This document shows, one piece after another, positions 19,827 through 26,405 of a DNA stretch of 26,405 nucleotides. The DNA is taken from positions 1-26,405 of the IMG/VR virus record IMGVR_UViG_3300042543_000324. One strand, 5' to 3'. The position numbers and the translations under genes were made by a program. The DNA is from a virus. The notes below the pieces were generated by a model. That model was given only the letters and a program-made list of their open reading frames with translations. It ran no database searches and was not told the origin of the DNA. Positions within the stretch are counted from its first letter, which is position 1, and each line of letters starts with the position of its first letter.

Positions 19827-20197
19827 GCGGCGGCCTTTCTCACGAGCGGCAACAGGGATTCAATGGCACCGGATGCGGCCAGCAACACGAGCGAGCGGAC
19901 GGCCGGGCGGACGATGAGCCAGATCGGCCAGCCGAGCAGCGGGACGCAGCGATCGGCGACTTCGTCAAACAACAGCGCAATGGAGTTAACGACGAATTGT
20001 TTACGCAGCGCGCCGTCCACCGGGATCGCGTCGGCCGCGCTGATCGCGATCCGCATGAGCGCGACGGCAAGCTCGTTGAACTCGGCAACGGTAATGCCGC
20101 CAGCGGCGGCGCTTTTGGCCGTGGCGACGAATGCTCTGACCTTTTCGGCGAGCGAGAAGAGGTCGGCCGAGGCGGCGACGGGGGCGGAGGAAATCAT
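19823..20197 (-). CDS. Hydrophobic protein, possible holin
   Basis: This gene encodes 124 residues starting at ATG 20197 (ATGA overlap). The N-terminal 75 residues are helical and moderately polar (SADLFSLAEKVRAFVATAKS, then ITVAEFNELAVALMRIAIS). The C-terminal part (RCVPLLGWPIWLIVRPAVRS, then LVLLAASGAIESLLPLVRKA) has two hydrophobic stretches interrupted by Arg. That could be a membrane hairpin, as in some holins, or a buried core. No family is recognised. Its place at the head of the membrane-protein cluster suits an export or lysis role. Confidence 0.6.
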   Translation of the reverse strand: MISSAPVAASADLFSLAEKVRAFVATAKSAAAGGITVAEFNELAVALMRIAISAADAIPVDGALRKQFVVNSIALLFDEVADRCVPLLGWPIWLIVRPAVRSLVLLAASGAIESLLPLVRKAAA

Positions 20198-20688
20198 GGG
20201 GCGACTTGTTGCACTCCTGCGACGACAACTTCGTAATTAGCGGCAGCCGCGCCGCCGTTGATAACATTCACATCACCGGCGTTTGCTGCTGAAAACTGCG
20301 AATTTCCTTTAGGCCAATACATCAACAAAACCGCTTCGGGTGGGAGCGGCGTTTCTTCTGCGTCTTGCAAAACGACCGAGAGCGTCACGGTTTGCGAAAG
20401 GTTGCGGATGTAAAAAAGCCGAACCTTGCTTATTTCGATTCGCAGGCTTCCGGTTCCGCCAAACACCGACAGAGGCAAGCCTGCTTCTATGTTGAACACG
20501 TCGGATGACGACGCAGCCACGGTGCGAACGTCTTTCCAGAATGCGTTCGCTTGATTGTCTCCACTGCCATTTGACAATGTGAGCGGCAGCAAGACGGTCG
20601 CCGAATCCGTGACGGTTGTTGTGTTCAAGTCGTCCGTCCACTGCGGAACAATCCGCAGCGTGCCGCTTAGGGAAAAACTAGCTGCCAC
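20194..20688 (-). CDS. Probable structural protein, paralogue of the next upstream gene
   Basis: This gene encodes 164 residues starting at ATG 20688, inside the end of the upstream gene (11-base overlap). It is beta-rich: SLSGTLRIVPQWTDD, then GSGDNQANAFWKDVRTVAAS, RIEISKVRLFYIRNLSQTVT and AGDVNVINGGAAAANYEVVV. The same pattern of a short N-terminal GTLR/GSLR motif, a GDG/SGD..AN/EAD...F.D.RT block and a closing N-AA--Y segment occurs in the protein at 20678-21211, so these are divergent paralogues. The DNA is visibly more AT-rich than its neighbour. A virion (fibre, spike or decoration) role is likely but not proven. Confidence 0.65.
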   Translation of the reverse strand: MAASFSLSGTLRIVPQWTDDLNTTTVTDSATVLLPLTLSNGSGDNQANAFWKDVRTVAASSSDVFNIEAGLPLSVFGGTGSLRIEISKVRLFYIRNLSQTVTLSVVLQDAEETPLPPEAVLLMYWPKGNSQFSAANAGDVNVINGGAAAANYEVVVAGVQQVAP

Positions 20689-21211
20689 TGCCGCTGCCTC
20701 CCGCTGCCGTAGACGTGCCGATCAGATAGAGCGAGTAGGTCACGCTCGCCGCGTTGGGGTTCGCGATGCGAATGACGCTGTTATCCGCCGTCACCTCCCA
20801 GGCGTCCGTCTGGTTGACCGCGCACCACTCGGAGCCTGGTCCGACCTCGGCGGCGTAGACGACCGTCGGGCGGCCTGGGTCGACGCCCACGAGGAGGCGG
20901 CGGCCGGATTGCGTCGATTCGTTGACGACGCGGATGATGCGAAGTTGCCGGAATACGAACGGCACATCGACGCCTAGCGCCGTCTGCTCCAGGTCGAGGA
21001 GGTCAAACGACTCGATCGTATTGGCCGGGATCGTCCGTTGGTCGGCGAACACGAGATCGGCCTCGCCGGGGCCGTCGCCGTCAGTGATGTTGTAGGTCGC
21101 CGACTGCGTTTGCCGGTTGGTCACGCTGCCGACCTCCTGGGCGTCGGTGCGCAGCCACGAGAGCGAGGTCCGCAGCGAGCCGGTCAGCGTGTCGGTGAGC
21201 GTGTCAGCCAT
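20678..21211 (-). CDS. Probable structural protein
   Basis: This gene encodes 177 residues starting at ATG 21211. It is beta-rich: TLTGSLRTSLSWLRTDAQ, then NITDGDGPGEADLVFADQRT, VPFVFRQLRIIRVVNESTQS and NSVIRIANPNAASVTYSLYL. It ends in a Ser/Gly tail (TAAGGSGSGS). It is paralogous to the protein at 20194-20688 but keeps the GC-rich composition of the phage. No known family name is recalled. The position and tandem duplication suggest a surface component of the virion. Confidence 0.65.
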   Translation of the reverse strand: MADTLTDTLTGSLRTSLSWLRTDAQEVGSVTNRQTQSATYNITDGDGPGEADLVFADQRTIPANTIESFDLLDLEQTALGVDVPFVFRQLRIIRVVNESTQSGRRLLVGVDPGRPTVVYAAEVGPGSEWCAVNQTDAWEVTADNSVIRIANPNAASVTYSLYLIGTSTAAGGSGSGS

Positions 21212-21443
21212 CCAGCATCCCCAATTCGATTGCGCGTTTGGCCGCCTGGACTGTGCAGCCGAGGCGGAACGCCGTCAGTTCGAGGTCGGCAAGCGACATT
21301 GGGGCGGGCCGTTTGCTTGTGAGCTTGCCCCAAAATTGCTGCGAAGGCGTGTAGGTTTTGGCGATTGACACGATCTCGCCGGGGGCCGCGATAGGCTCGC
21401 GTCCGTCGGCACCACCACGGCGGAAATGCGCGCTCGCGATCAC
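21204..21443 (-). CDS. Small protein, unknown
   Basis: This gene encodes 79 residues starting at GTG 21443, with GGAGG five bases upstream. It overlaps the next gene by 8 bases. The sequence (VSIAKTYTPSQQFWGKLTSK, then RPAPMSLADLELTAFRLGCT and VQAAKRAIELGMLDG) suggests a basic loop followed by helices of possible HTH shape, but the motif is too weak to name. The 51-bp gap upstream separates it from the DUF6378-like gene. No function is assigned. Confidence 0.6.
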   Translation of the reverse strand: MIASAHFRRGGADGREPIAAPGEIVSIAKTYTPSQQFWGKLTSKRPAPMSLADLELTAFRLGCTVQAAKRAIELGMLDG

Positions 21444-21494
21444 GTCAGCCTCCGACCATCCAAGATGGCGGCGGCTGGCGTAAATCGGCAGGGG

Positions 21495-22148
21495 CTATGG
21501 AGCCTCGCACTCCGCGAGGCAAGCGGCGTAACCAGCGAGGTCGGTGATCTGGTCGGCGGTTTTCGTTGGGCCGAGAAACCTAGCGACCTTATCGAGCGTC
21601 ATGATCAAGGCCCAATCGCTCGTCGTCAGCGGGCGGTTGAGCACGCCCGCGAACGCTGCGTTAATCATGCCGACCGTGCGGCGGAAGTGCTCGCGCGGCC
21701 CGCCGTAGAGCGGACGCCGGTCGCGGATCACGGCGAGCGCGTCGAGTAGCAGACGCTCGGCGGGGTTGTTTGGCTCGTCGGCGTAGAGCCGCGGGGCGGG
21801 TGCAGCAAGGATGCCGTCGCCGGTCTGGCGATCTTCGGCGTGGAGCTCGCGCTCGCCTTGCAGAATCCAATCGACGGGAATCGGCGGATGCTCGTGGTCG
21901 TCGATCTCGGTGGGGTCGACTGGACTATCGTCCGATCGACCGAGCCGCTCCTCAACAGCGCTACGGAGGGCGGCGTTGGATGCTTCGAGATCGGCGATCG
22001 TCGCGGTCATGGATTCCCTTTCGTTGAGGAGGCGAATTACGTCAGCGGCGAGCGTGCCGCTTGTGCCGGTGTATGCGCCGGAGAATCGGCGGGCGCGGTG
22101 CTCGCATTTCGTTATGTAGTCGTGGTCAAGCAGAGCGGACGGTTCCAT
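21495..22148 (-). CDS. DUF6378-like phage protein
   Basis: This gene encodes 217 residues starting at ATG 22148, with AGGA nine bases upstream and a 23-base overlap with the metallophosphoesterase gene. The N-terminal 130 residues are polar with a coiled-coil stretch (MTATIADLEASNAALRSAVE). The C-terminal 85 residues (LLDALAVIRDRRPLYGGPRE, then VGMINAAFAGVLNRPLTTSD, ALIMTLDKVARFLG, QITDLAGYAACLAE) match my recollection of DUF6378, a small phage domain of unknown function related in form to MazG-like or NTP-binding helical folds. The role in this operon is unknown. Confidence 0.7.
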   Translation of the reverse strand: MEPSALLDHDYITKCEHRARRFSGAYTGTSGTLAADVIRLLNERESMTATIADLEASNAALRSAVEERLGRSDDSPVDPTEIDDHEHPPIPVDWILQGERELHAEDRQTGDGILAAPAPRLYADEPNNPAERLLLDALAVIRDRRPLYGGPREHFRRTVGMINAAFAGVLNRPLTTSDWALIMTLDKVARFLGPTKTADQITDLAGYAACLAECEAP

Positions 22149-23127
22149 CGCCCATAATCCTGTAGTTATTCACATCGAAAGCCCCGTCGTCGTGGACGGT
22201 CACGACGGCCGCGCCCCAGTTCCATGAGTTCACTCGCGAGTATTCCGGCGTCAGGTCGCAGAGGCAGCCGACCGACCAGTTGGCGGTCTCGCTATGCCGC
22301 CAATCGCTCTCGGCGTGGTTGCTGGTGCGATGGTGGTGGCCGACCAGGCCAGTGCCCTTGAGCCGCATCCAGACGCCGCGGGCGACGTTCACCGGCGCGG
22401 CCATGCCGCGCGGCAATTCGTGGCCGTGGAAGACGGGCAGTTTTCCCAGCATGATTGGCCGTTGGTCTTCGACCCACTCGACTCCATGCTTGTCCATATC
22501 CAGCCACGAGACCAGGCTCATTCGCGGGTCGTCGGAGATTTCGGCGGCGTGCTGCCAAAGCCACGCCGACCAACGATATTCGTGGTTCCCTTCCTTGAAC
22601 ACGATCGGAATGTCTGGGAATTGCTGGCGAAGGTAGGCGAGAAAGCCGCGCACGGCTTCGAGCTCCGATTTGAAGTCGCGGAGGGCGGGGTCTTTTTGGT
22701 AGCGACTGATCGCGTAGAAATCCGCGATGTCGCCGTTGAGCAGCAAAGCCGAGAGCCCTTGATCTTTGAGAAAGCCGACGGCAGCGGCGACGGCGATCTC
22801 GGAGTGGTAGGGAACGTGAACGTCGGAAATGATTCCGATCGGCCCGGTGGCCTTCATGACGTAGGGAACCCACGGTTCCGCCATGCTCTTTGGCATCGCG
22901 TAGATTTCCCCGGCTTGGCGAGGAGCTCGCGGGGCTGCCTGCTTAATGCGCTTTCGATCTCTTGCGCCGTTTACGCCGAATTGCCGAGCCATTCGTTTTC
23001 GTGCTTGGCAAATCGTGATTGCACCTCGGCACTCTTTGACGAGTCGCCGGGCCAGCGTGCGCGCCGGTGCGTCGGGAAACTTGGCCGCGAGCTTGCGGGC
23101 CTTCTCTGTGATCGCGTCGCCCGCCAT
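22126..23127 (-). CDS. Calcineurin-like metallophosphoesterase
   Basis: This gene encodes 333 residues starting at ATG 23127, preceded by GGAGGAG. The N-terminal 70 residues are basic and helical (EKARKLAAKFPDAPARTLAR) and could bind DNA. The catalytic domain carries the metal-binding motifs in order: SDVHVPYH (Asp102, His104), LLLNGDIADF (Asp133), EGNHEYR (Asn181, His182), VFHGHE (His234, His236) and VGHHHRTS (His264-His266). It should be a di-metal phosphatase or nuclease. Phage enzymes of this family act on nucleic acid ends, nucleotides or protein phosphates; the substrate cannot be read here. The HTH-like N-terminus argues for a nucleic-acid target. Confidence 0.87.
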   Translation of the reverse strand: MAGDAITEKARKLAAKFPDAPARTLARRLVKECRGAITICQARKRMARQFGVNGARDRKRIKQAAPRAPRQAGEIYAMPKSMAEPWVPYVMKATGPIGIISDVHVPYHSEIAVAAAVGFLKDQGLSALLLNGDIADFYAISRYQKDPALRDFKSELEAVRGFLAYLRQQFPDIPIVFKEGNHEYRWSAWLWQHAAEISDDPRMSLVSWLDMDKHGVEWVEDQRPIMLGKLPVFHGHELPRGMAAPVNVARGVWMRLKGTGLVGHHHRTSNHAESDWRHSETANWSVGCLCDLTPEYSRVNSWNWGAAVVTVHDDGAFDVNNYRIMGDGTVRSA

Positions 23128-23130
23128 GCG

Positions 23131-23415
23131 TCACTCCTCCTCGTCGTCGTGCTGCTTGAATCCCTCGGCGTCGAGAAACCCGCTCACCGTCTCGGAAAAC
23201 TCGGCGACGGCGTCCTCGTGAAGATCGGGCCACCGCGCGTGGATCAACTCGTGGAGGATTGTGTCTAGGAGGTCAACTCCCACGAGGCCCGCGCGAAGGC
23301 GGATAGTTTTTGTGCTGTAGTCGCAGACGCCGTCGTCCTTGCGTAGCCGCGCGTTGCGTTGCACCTTCCAGCGTTGGTCGTTGACGTAGATCGTCCGTCG
23401 TTTTCGCCTGCCCAT
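23131..23415 (-). CDS. HExxH zinc metallopeptidase-like (SprT-like) protein
   Basis: This gene encodes 94 residues starting at ATG 23415, with GAGG upstream. After a basic N-terminus (MGRRKRRTIYVNDQRWKVQR) and an aromatic strand, the helix DTILHELIHARWPDLHEDAV holds HELIH (55-59), with His66 or Glu67 as a possible third ligand. A further helix (AEFSETVSGFLDAEG) follows. It resembles compact SprT/zincin proteins found in phages, where proteolysis of host or virion proteins is assumed. Only the catalytic core is present. It is separated by 3 bp from the metallophosphoesterase gene. Confidence 0.75.
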   Translation of the reverse strand: MGRRKRRTIYVNDQRWKVQRNARLRKDDGVCDYSTKTIRLRAGLVGVDLLDTILHELIHARWPDLHEDAVAEFSETVSGFLDAEGFKQHDDEEE

Positions 23416-23423
23416 GCGAGCCT

Positions 23424-24380
23424 CTAGTTCGATTGTGCCGGGCGTGGCCCATTCGCAAACGCCAATTTCTCCCGATGTTCACGGCGTTTTGTGGCGAGGC
23501 TGGCAGCGGCGTCGGGGGCGAACCGGCGCGAGACGATGCCCTCGACGATCTTCCCGGCGGCTATGTCGTCTTTGCCGTTGCAGGCGTGCTGGAAAACGAG
23601 CTCGCCCTTGGGGTCGTGCTGGCATATAGCCGGGTGCCTATACGCCGGGTTGCGCGGCGGCATCCCGTATCCGGCTTTCGTTAGGTGCCACGCCAAGAGC
23701 CAAGCATCTTTGTCGCCGTAAATCCATTGGTAGACGTAGTCGCGCCACTCATTGAGAAGGAGCGCGATGTCCAAGGCCGCGACGTGGCGGCGACGGTCAA
23801 CGATCAGTTGCCCGCTCTCCAGCGGCCGAGCCGACGGCACCGGGTCGAGCCCCACGTTGCGCCACGCGACCTCTGGCACCCATTCGCCACGCGGGCGGGG
23901 TGCCGGGAGGTCGGGCCAGAACAACGCCCCAGGGCGCGTGTAGGCGGCCTCGTTGAACAGATACGTCGGGTCGCGTGCTGGCACGTTGTCGGCGTCGAGG
24001 AGCATGGCCTCGGCGAAACCGGTGTGCCGCATTGAGAATGCTTTGAGCCACCAGCCGCGCCCCCGGCCGGGCGGCTCGTTGGCGATCGACCGGGGGCGGT
24101 AGGCAAGCCGGGCCGCCGTGGCGTCGGCGTCGACCAGGCGGACGCCTGCGTCGGCGAACGCCGCCGCCATCTCGTCTGGCATCTCGCCGCCCAGGTGCCA
24201 GACCTCGACGGGCAGCGTGCAGCCGAGCCCGCGTAGGCACGTCACCAGATGCCACGCAAGGCGGCCGTAGAGCTCGCCGCCTGCCGGGATCACGACCCCG
24301 CGGAGCTCGCGGACGGCGGGCAGAATCCACGGCGGGGAGTCGAGGGCGTCAGCGAGGGCGGCGCGGAAGGGGGCGGACAT
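23424..24380 (-). CDS. Glycosyltransferase, Mannosyl_trans3-like
   Basis: This gene encodes 318 residues from ATG 24380, with a GGGGC site upstream; an ATG three codons earlier is also possible. The GVVIPAGGELYGRLAWHL start, GCTLPVEVWHLGGEMPDEMA, WWLKAFSMRHTGFAEAMLLD, DADNVPARDPTYLFNE and ALFWPDLP are landmarks of the alpha-mannosyltransferase family (PF11051). The DAD pair (about 129-131 from this start) should bind metal and the nucleotide sugar. SGQLIVDRRRHVAALDIALL and YGDKDAWLLAWHLTKAGYG complete the fold. It may glycosylate virion proteins or host surface glycans. It lies next to the AT-richer gene at 24422, possibly a virion protein that could be its substrate. Confidence 0.85.
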   Translation of the reverse strand: MSAPFRAALADALDSPPWILPAVRELRGVVIPAGGELYGRLAWHLVTCLRGLGCTLPVEVWHLGGEMPDEMAAAFADAGVRLVDADATAARLAYRPRSIANEPPGRGRGWWLKAFSMRHTGFAEAMLLDADNVPARDPTYLFNEAAYTRPGALFWPDLPAPRPRGEWVPEVAWRNVGLDPVPSARPLESGQLIVDRRRHVAALDIALLLNEWRDYVYQWIYGDKDAWLLAWHLTKAGYGMPPRNPAYRHPAICQHDPKGELVFQHACNGKDDIAAGKIVEGIVSRRFAPDAAASLATKRREHREKLAFANGPRPAQSN

Positions 24381-24421
24381 GCGCCCCATTAGGGCGAGTT
24401 AGGCGGTGGGGCCGGAGGGGG

Positions 24422-26395
24422 TCATGCCGCAGGCGAAACGTCTAGTTGCACTTTCACGGCGTGCAAGAAAATACCACCAGTATCCACAAACGCCGGGCGC
24501 TGCGGATTTGTCTCCTTTTGCCATTGCATCGCCAACACTTCCTCGCCGTTCATTAATTGCGCCGTCTGCTCTTTGTTGAAAGTGAACGCAAAGGTTGTGT
24601 ATTCGTGATGCGCCTCCGTTGACTGAAATTCCCCAGAAAGATTGCCAATGCCTTTGTTTCCCGCAACAGTATTTGCGATGATCGAACTTTCGGAGTTTGT
24701 GATTGAATGCGGGTAGTCAGGCAGATCAGACGTGTCTACAGAAACCTTTAGCTCTGCCCGCAGGGCAGTGCGATAGCGTAGCGCTAGCGTCAATACAGGA
24801 GATGGCTCGCCTCCAGCGACGTAAACTACCGTTTCTGCAATTCTCCCCCGCGGCTGGTCGTGTTTCATAAATGTTTGTCTAACCGCATTGCGCTGTGACT
24901 GCTCGTTGTTTATTTCGACCGCTGGGTCTGGTTGATATTCCCCGTGTTGCTGCAAAGTAGAGCCTAGTTCGCAATACAGCTCGACGTAATCCGCGCGCAT
25001 CTTCCATTGCTCGGTGACCGGCACAGTGGCATATCTTGCCGTTCGATTGGATGACGCGACGTAAAATGGACTATTATTTATTGTGGACACAAATTGAAAC
25101 GAATCATTAATGCTTGTAACTTTGGGGTAAATGTTGTAGGTCAGCGTTCCCTCTGCGATCCAATCACCGACTCCTGAATAGCGAAAGATATTACCCGCGC
25201 ACGGCACGCCCCCAATAGAAAACGACGACAGGGCGTATGATCCCGTGAGCGGCGCAGGAAGCGGGCCGTTAATGTCTTGATTAAGGCCAGTAGTGAACTG
25301 CGTAAAGCCCGCCCACGGCCCACCACCAGACCGCCCAAATCTCCATAGGTCAATACTGCCCTCCGACAAGCTAAAATTAGGCGATCGAAAGGGCAAAAAT
25401 CCATCTTGCGGCGTGTGTAGCCTGGGAGCCGCTGTCATTGGATTTACAAGAATCTGAGTCGGCGCTAAGCACGCAGTGTGTAAATATGCGTCTTTTTCTT
25501 TTTGTGCCGTCACTTCCGTGTAGCTTGGAATAGACTCCGTAGTTTTTGTGTCAATAGGAATTAGAAAAATGTCGCACCACTCGCCATTTTCAATAACTTT
25601 TGGGCTGCTTAGCACAGAAGCGCCGCTTGGTAAGTTCACGGTCTGCCCGTGTTTCCACCACACGTCATGCCTATTTCCGAAACTAGGACGCGCAAACGTG
25701 TTGCCACTGAACGATGATGGAACACCGGCCACAAACGTATATACGTCGGTTGCGTTCTCGGGGGCTGGCGCTGGAGGAGATGTGGTCGCAATGCCGGTTT
25801 GCACCAGATATTGATTGTTGTTAATAGAGCTTGGGCGAGCGTATGGGGCAAACGACAGATTAACAGCGTTTATCGTTTTGCCTCCAAAGACCATTTTGCC
25901 GTCCACCCGAGGTTTTCCAAGCGTCATGGCGGAATCTTCAAAATGAGAACCGGCGGCAGTGCCTTGCACTCGTGCGGCCTTGGCCTGTACCGTCCTTGAC
26001 GGATAATGCTCAATTCCTTTTAGAAATGCTGTTTCGTAATCGTAGAAATCGTAAATTGGAGTATTTAACTGGCGCTGGCCTAGTAAATCTTCCGCTGGCA
26101 CAACTGAACCGTCGATTGTTAGCGCACCAGTTTTGTGCAGGGTGTAGGGAAACTGGCTGTGCTCCCAAGTGGTCCACTGCGGCGCGAGGTTAGTGCGCTG
26201 CTGGTCTAATGTGGACTGGTTAAGCTGTTCTATCGGCCAGTTGCGGGATTGGGGAGCGCCGGCCCAAAAAGAAACGTCAACAAGCCTGCCGTGGTCTAAC
26301 GACACTTTCTGAAACGCGGGGCACTGGCCGCTATTAAACCCTCGTTTTCCTGTGGCCGTGAGCACTTCTAGCCAACGAGATTGCCCGTTTTGCAT
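24422..26395 (-). CDS. Large unknown protein, AT-richer; start may lie beyond the right edge
   Basis: At least 657 residues are read from ATG 26395. The frame stays open to the window edge, so the true start may be upstream. The sequence is Ser/Thr/Asn-rich and beta-prone, with aromatic segments (HDVWWKHGQTVNLPSGASVL, NGEWCDIFLIP, WRFGRSGGGPWAGFTQFTT), and ends DTGGIFLHAVKVQLDVSPAA. I see no catalytic motif, signal peptide or membrane helix. Its DNA is much richer in A/T than the rest of the window (25081-25140 has 21 G/C of 60), suggesting recent transfer. A virion surface protein (fibre or spike) is a reasonable guess but nothing recognisable confirms it. Confidence 0.7.
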   Translation of the reverse strand: MQNGQSRWLEVLTATGKRGFNSGQCPAFQKVSLDHGRLVDVSFWAGAPQSRNWPIEQLNQSTLDQQRTNLAPQWTTWEHSQFPYTLHKTGALTIDGSVVPAEDLLGQRQLNTPIYDFYDYETAFLKGIEHYPSRTVQAKAARVQGTAAGSHFEDSAMTLGKPRVDGKMVFGGKTINAVNLSFAPYARPSSINNNQYLVQTGIATTSPPAPAPENATDVYTFVAGVPSSFSGNTFARPSFGNRHDVWWKHGQTVNLPSGASVLSSPKVIENGEWCDIFLIPIDTKTTESIPSYTEVTAQKEKDAYLHTACLAPTQILVNPMTAAPRLHTPQDGFLPFRSPNFSLSEGSIDLWRFGRSGGGPWAGFTQFTTGLNQDINGPLPAPLTGSYALSSFSIGGVPCAGNIFRYSGVGDWIAEGTLTYNIYPKVTSINDSFQFVSTINNSPFYVASSNRTARYATVPVTEQWKMRADYVELYCELGSTLQQHGEYQPDPAVEINNEQSQRNAVRQTFMKHDQPRGRIAETVVYVAGGEPSPVLTLALRYRTALRAELKVSVDTSDLPDYPHSITNSESSIIANTVAGNKGIGNLSGEFQSTEAHHEYTTFAFTFNKEQTAQLMNGEEVLAMQWQKETNPQRPAFVDTGGIFLHAVKVQLDVSPAA

Positions 26396-26405
26396 AAACG
26401 TTAAT

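Noticed and set aside
22292-23268. Plus and minus shadow frames over the metallophosphoesterase gene
   Set aside because: The metal-binding motifs are all in the frame at 22126-23127; alternative frames lack motifs and ribosome sites.
1-26405. CRISPR arrays, insertion sequences, rRNA genes
   Set aside because: I saw no regularly spaced direct repeats, transposase motifs or rRNA-like sequence in the window. Collagen-type codon repeats at 1-777 are coding.

Overview
This window is a dense, GC-rich stretch of a tailed, temperate-type bacteriophage genome; I see no host gene. It carries a complete lambda-type head module, a replication and recombination module, an integration region, and the distal end of a late operon. 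Nearly every gene lies on the minus strand with ATGA, GTGA or TAATG overlaps. The one convincing plus-strand gene is a tyrosine integrase at 15434-16351. The head genes (GpA-type terminase, lambda-family portal, protease-capsid fusion, DUF2190 cement protein, short head-tail joining protein) resemble from memory prophages of Planctomycetota. That host assignment is an inference I could not test.

Layout, in the direction of minus-strand transcription. (a) 15.26-13.96 kb is a regulatory region with four sigma70-like promoters. Three have an 18-bp inverted-repeat operator between -35 and -10, and a fourth operator lies just downstream of one start site. Small DNA-binding or unknown genes sit between them. 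(b) 13.86-7.66 kb is the early operon: RecT-like annealase, a second tyrosine recombinase, a PD-(D/E)XK-like protein, a replisome-organiser-like protein, a LexA DNA-binding-domain-only protein, a DNA polymerase III beta clamp, an HTH protein and a RusA resolvase. (c) A 192-bp gap with imperfect repeats leads into the head operon, 7.47-0 kb, which runs off the left edge in collagen-like (Gly-X-Thr/Pro) proteins. (d) On the far side of the integrase, 26.4-16.4 kb is a second minus-strand operon converging on it. It encodes an AT-richer 657-residue protein, a Mannosyl_trans3-like glycosyltransferase, an HExxH zincin, a metallophosphoesterase, a DUF6378-like protein and two paralogous probable structural proteins. 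It ends in a run of small membrane or secreted proteins around a membrane-anchored papain-like (C1) cysteine peptidase.

The integrase is flanked on both sides by phage genes: the early regulatory region on one side and the end of the late operon on the other. The simplest reading is a phage chromosome in its unintegrated form. The missing tail module (tape measure, tube, baseplate) would then lie beyond the left edge and connect round to the right edge. A sequence resembling the 3' end of a tRNA-Ser lies just upstream of the integrase and is a candidate attP core.

The most interesting items are the operator-in-spacer promoter array (one promoter apparently driving a leaderless gene), the papain-like peptidase embedded in a membrane-protein cluster, the internal translation start in the protease-capsid fusion, an 18-codon coupling ORF between portal and capsid genes, and a clamp gene overlapped out of frame by a membrane-protein gene.
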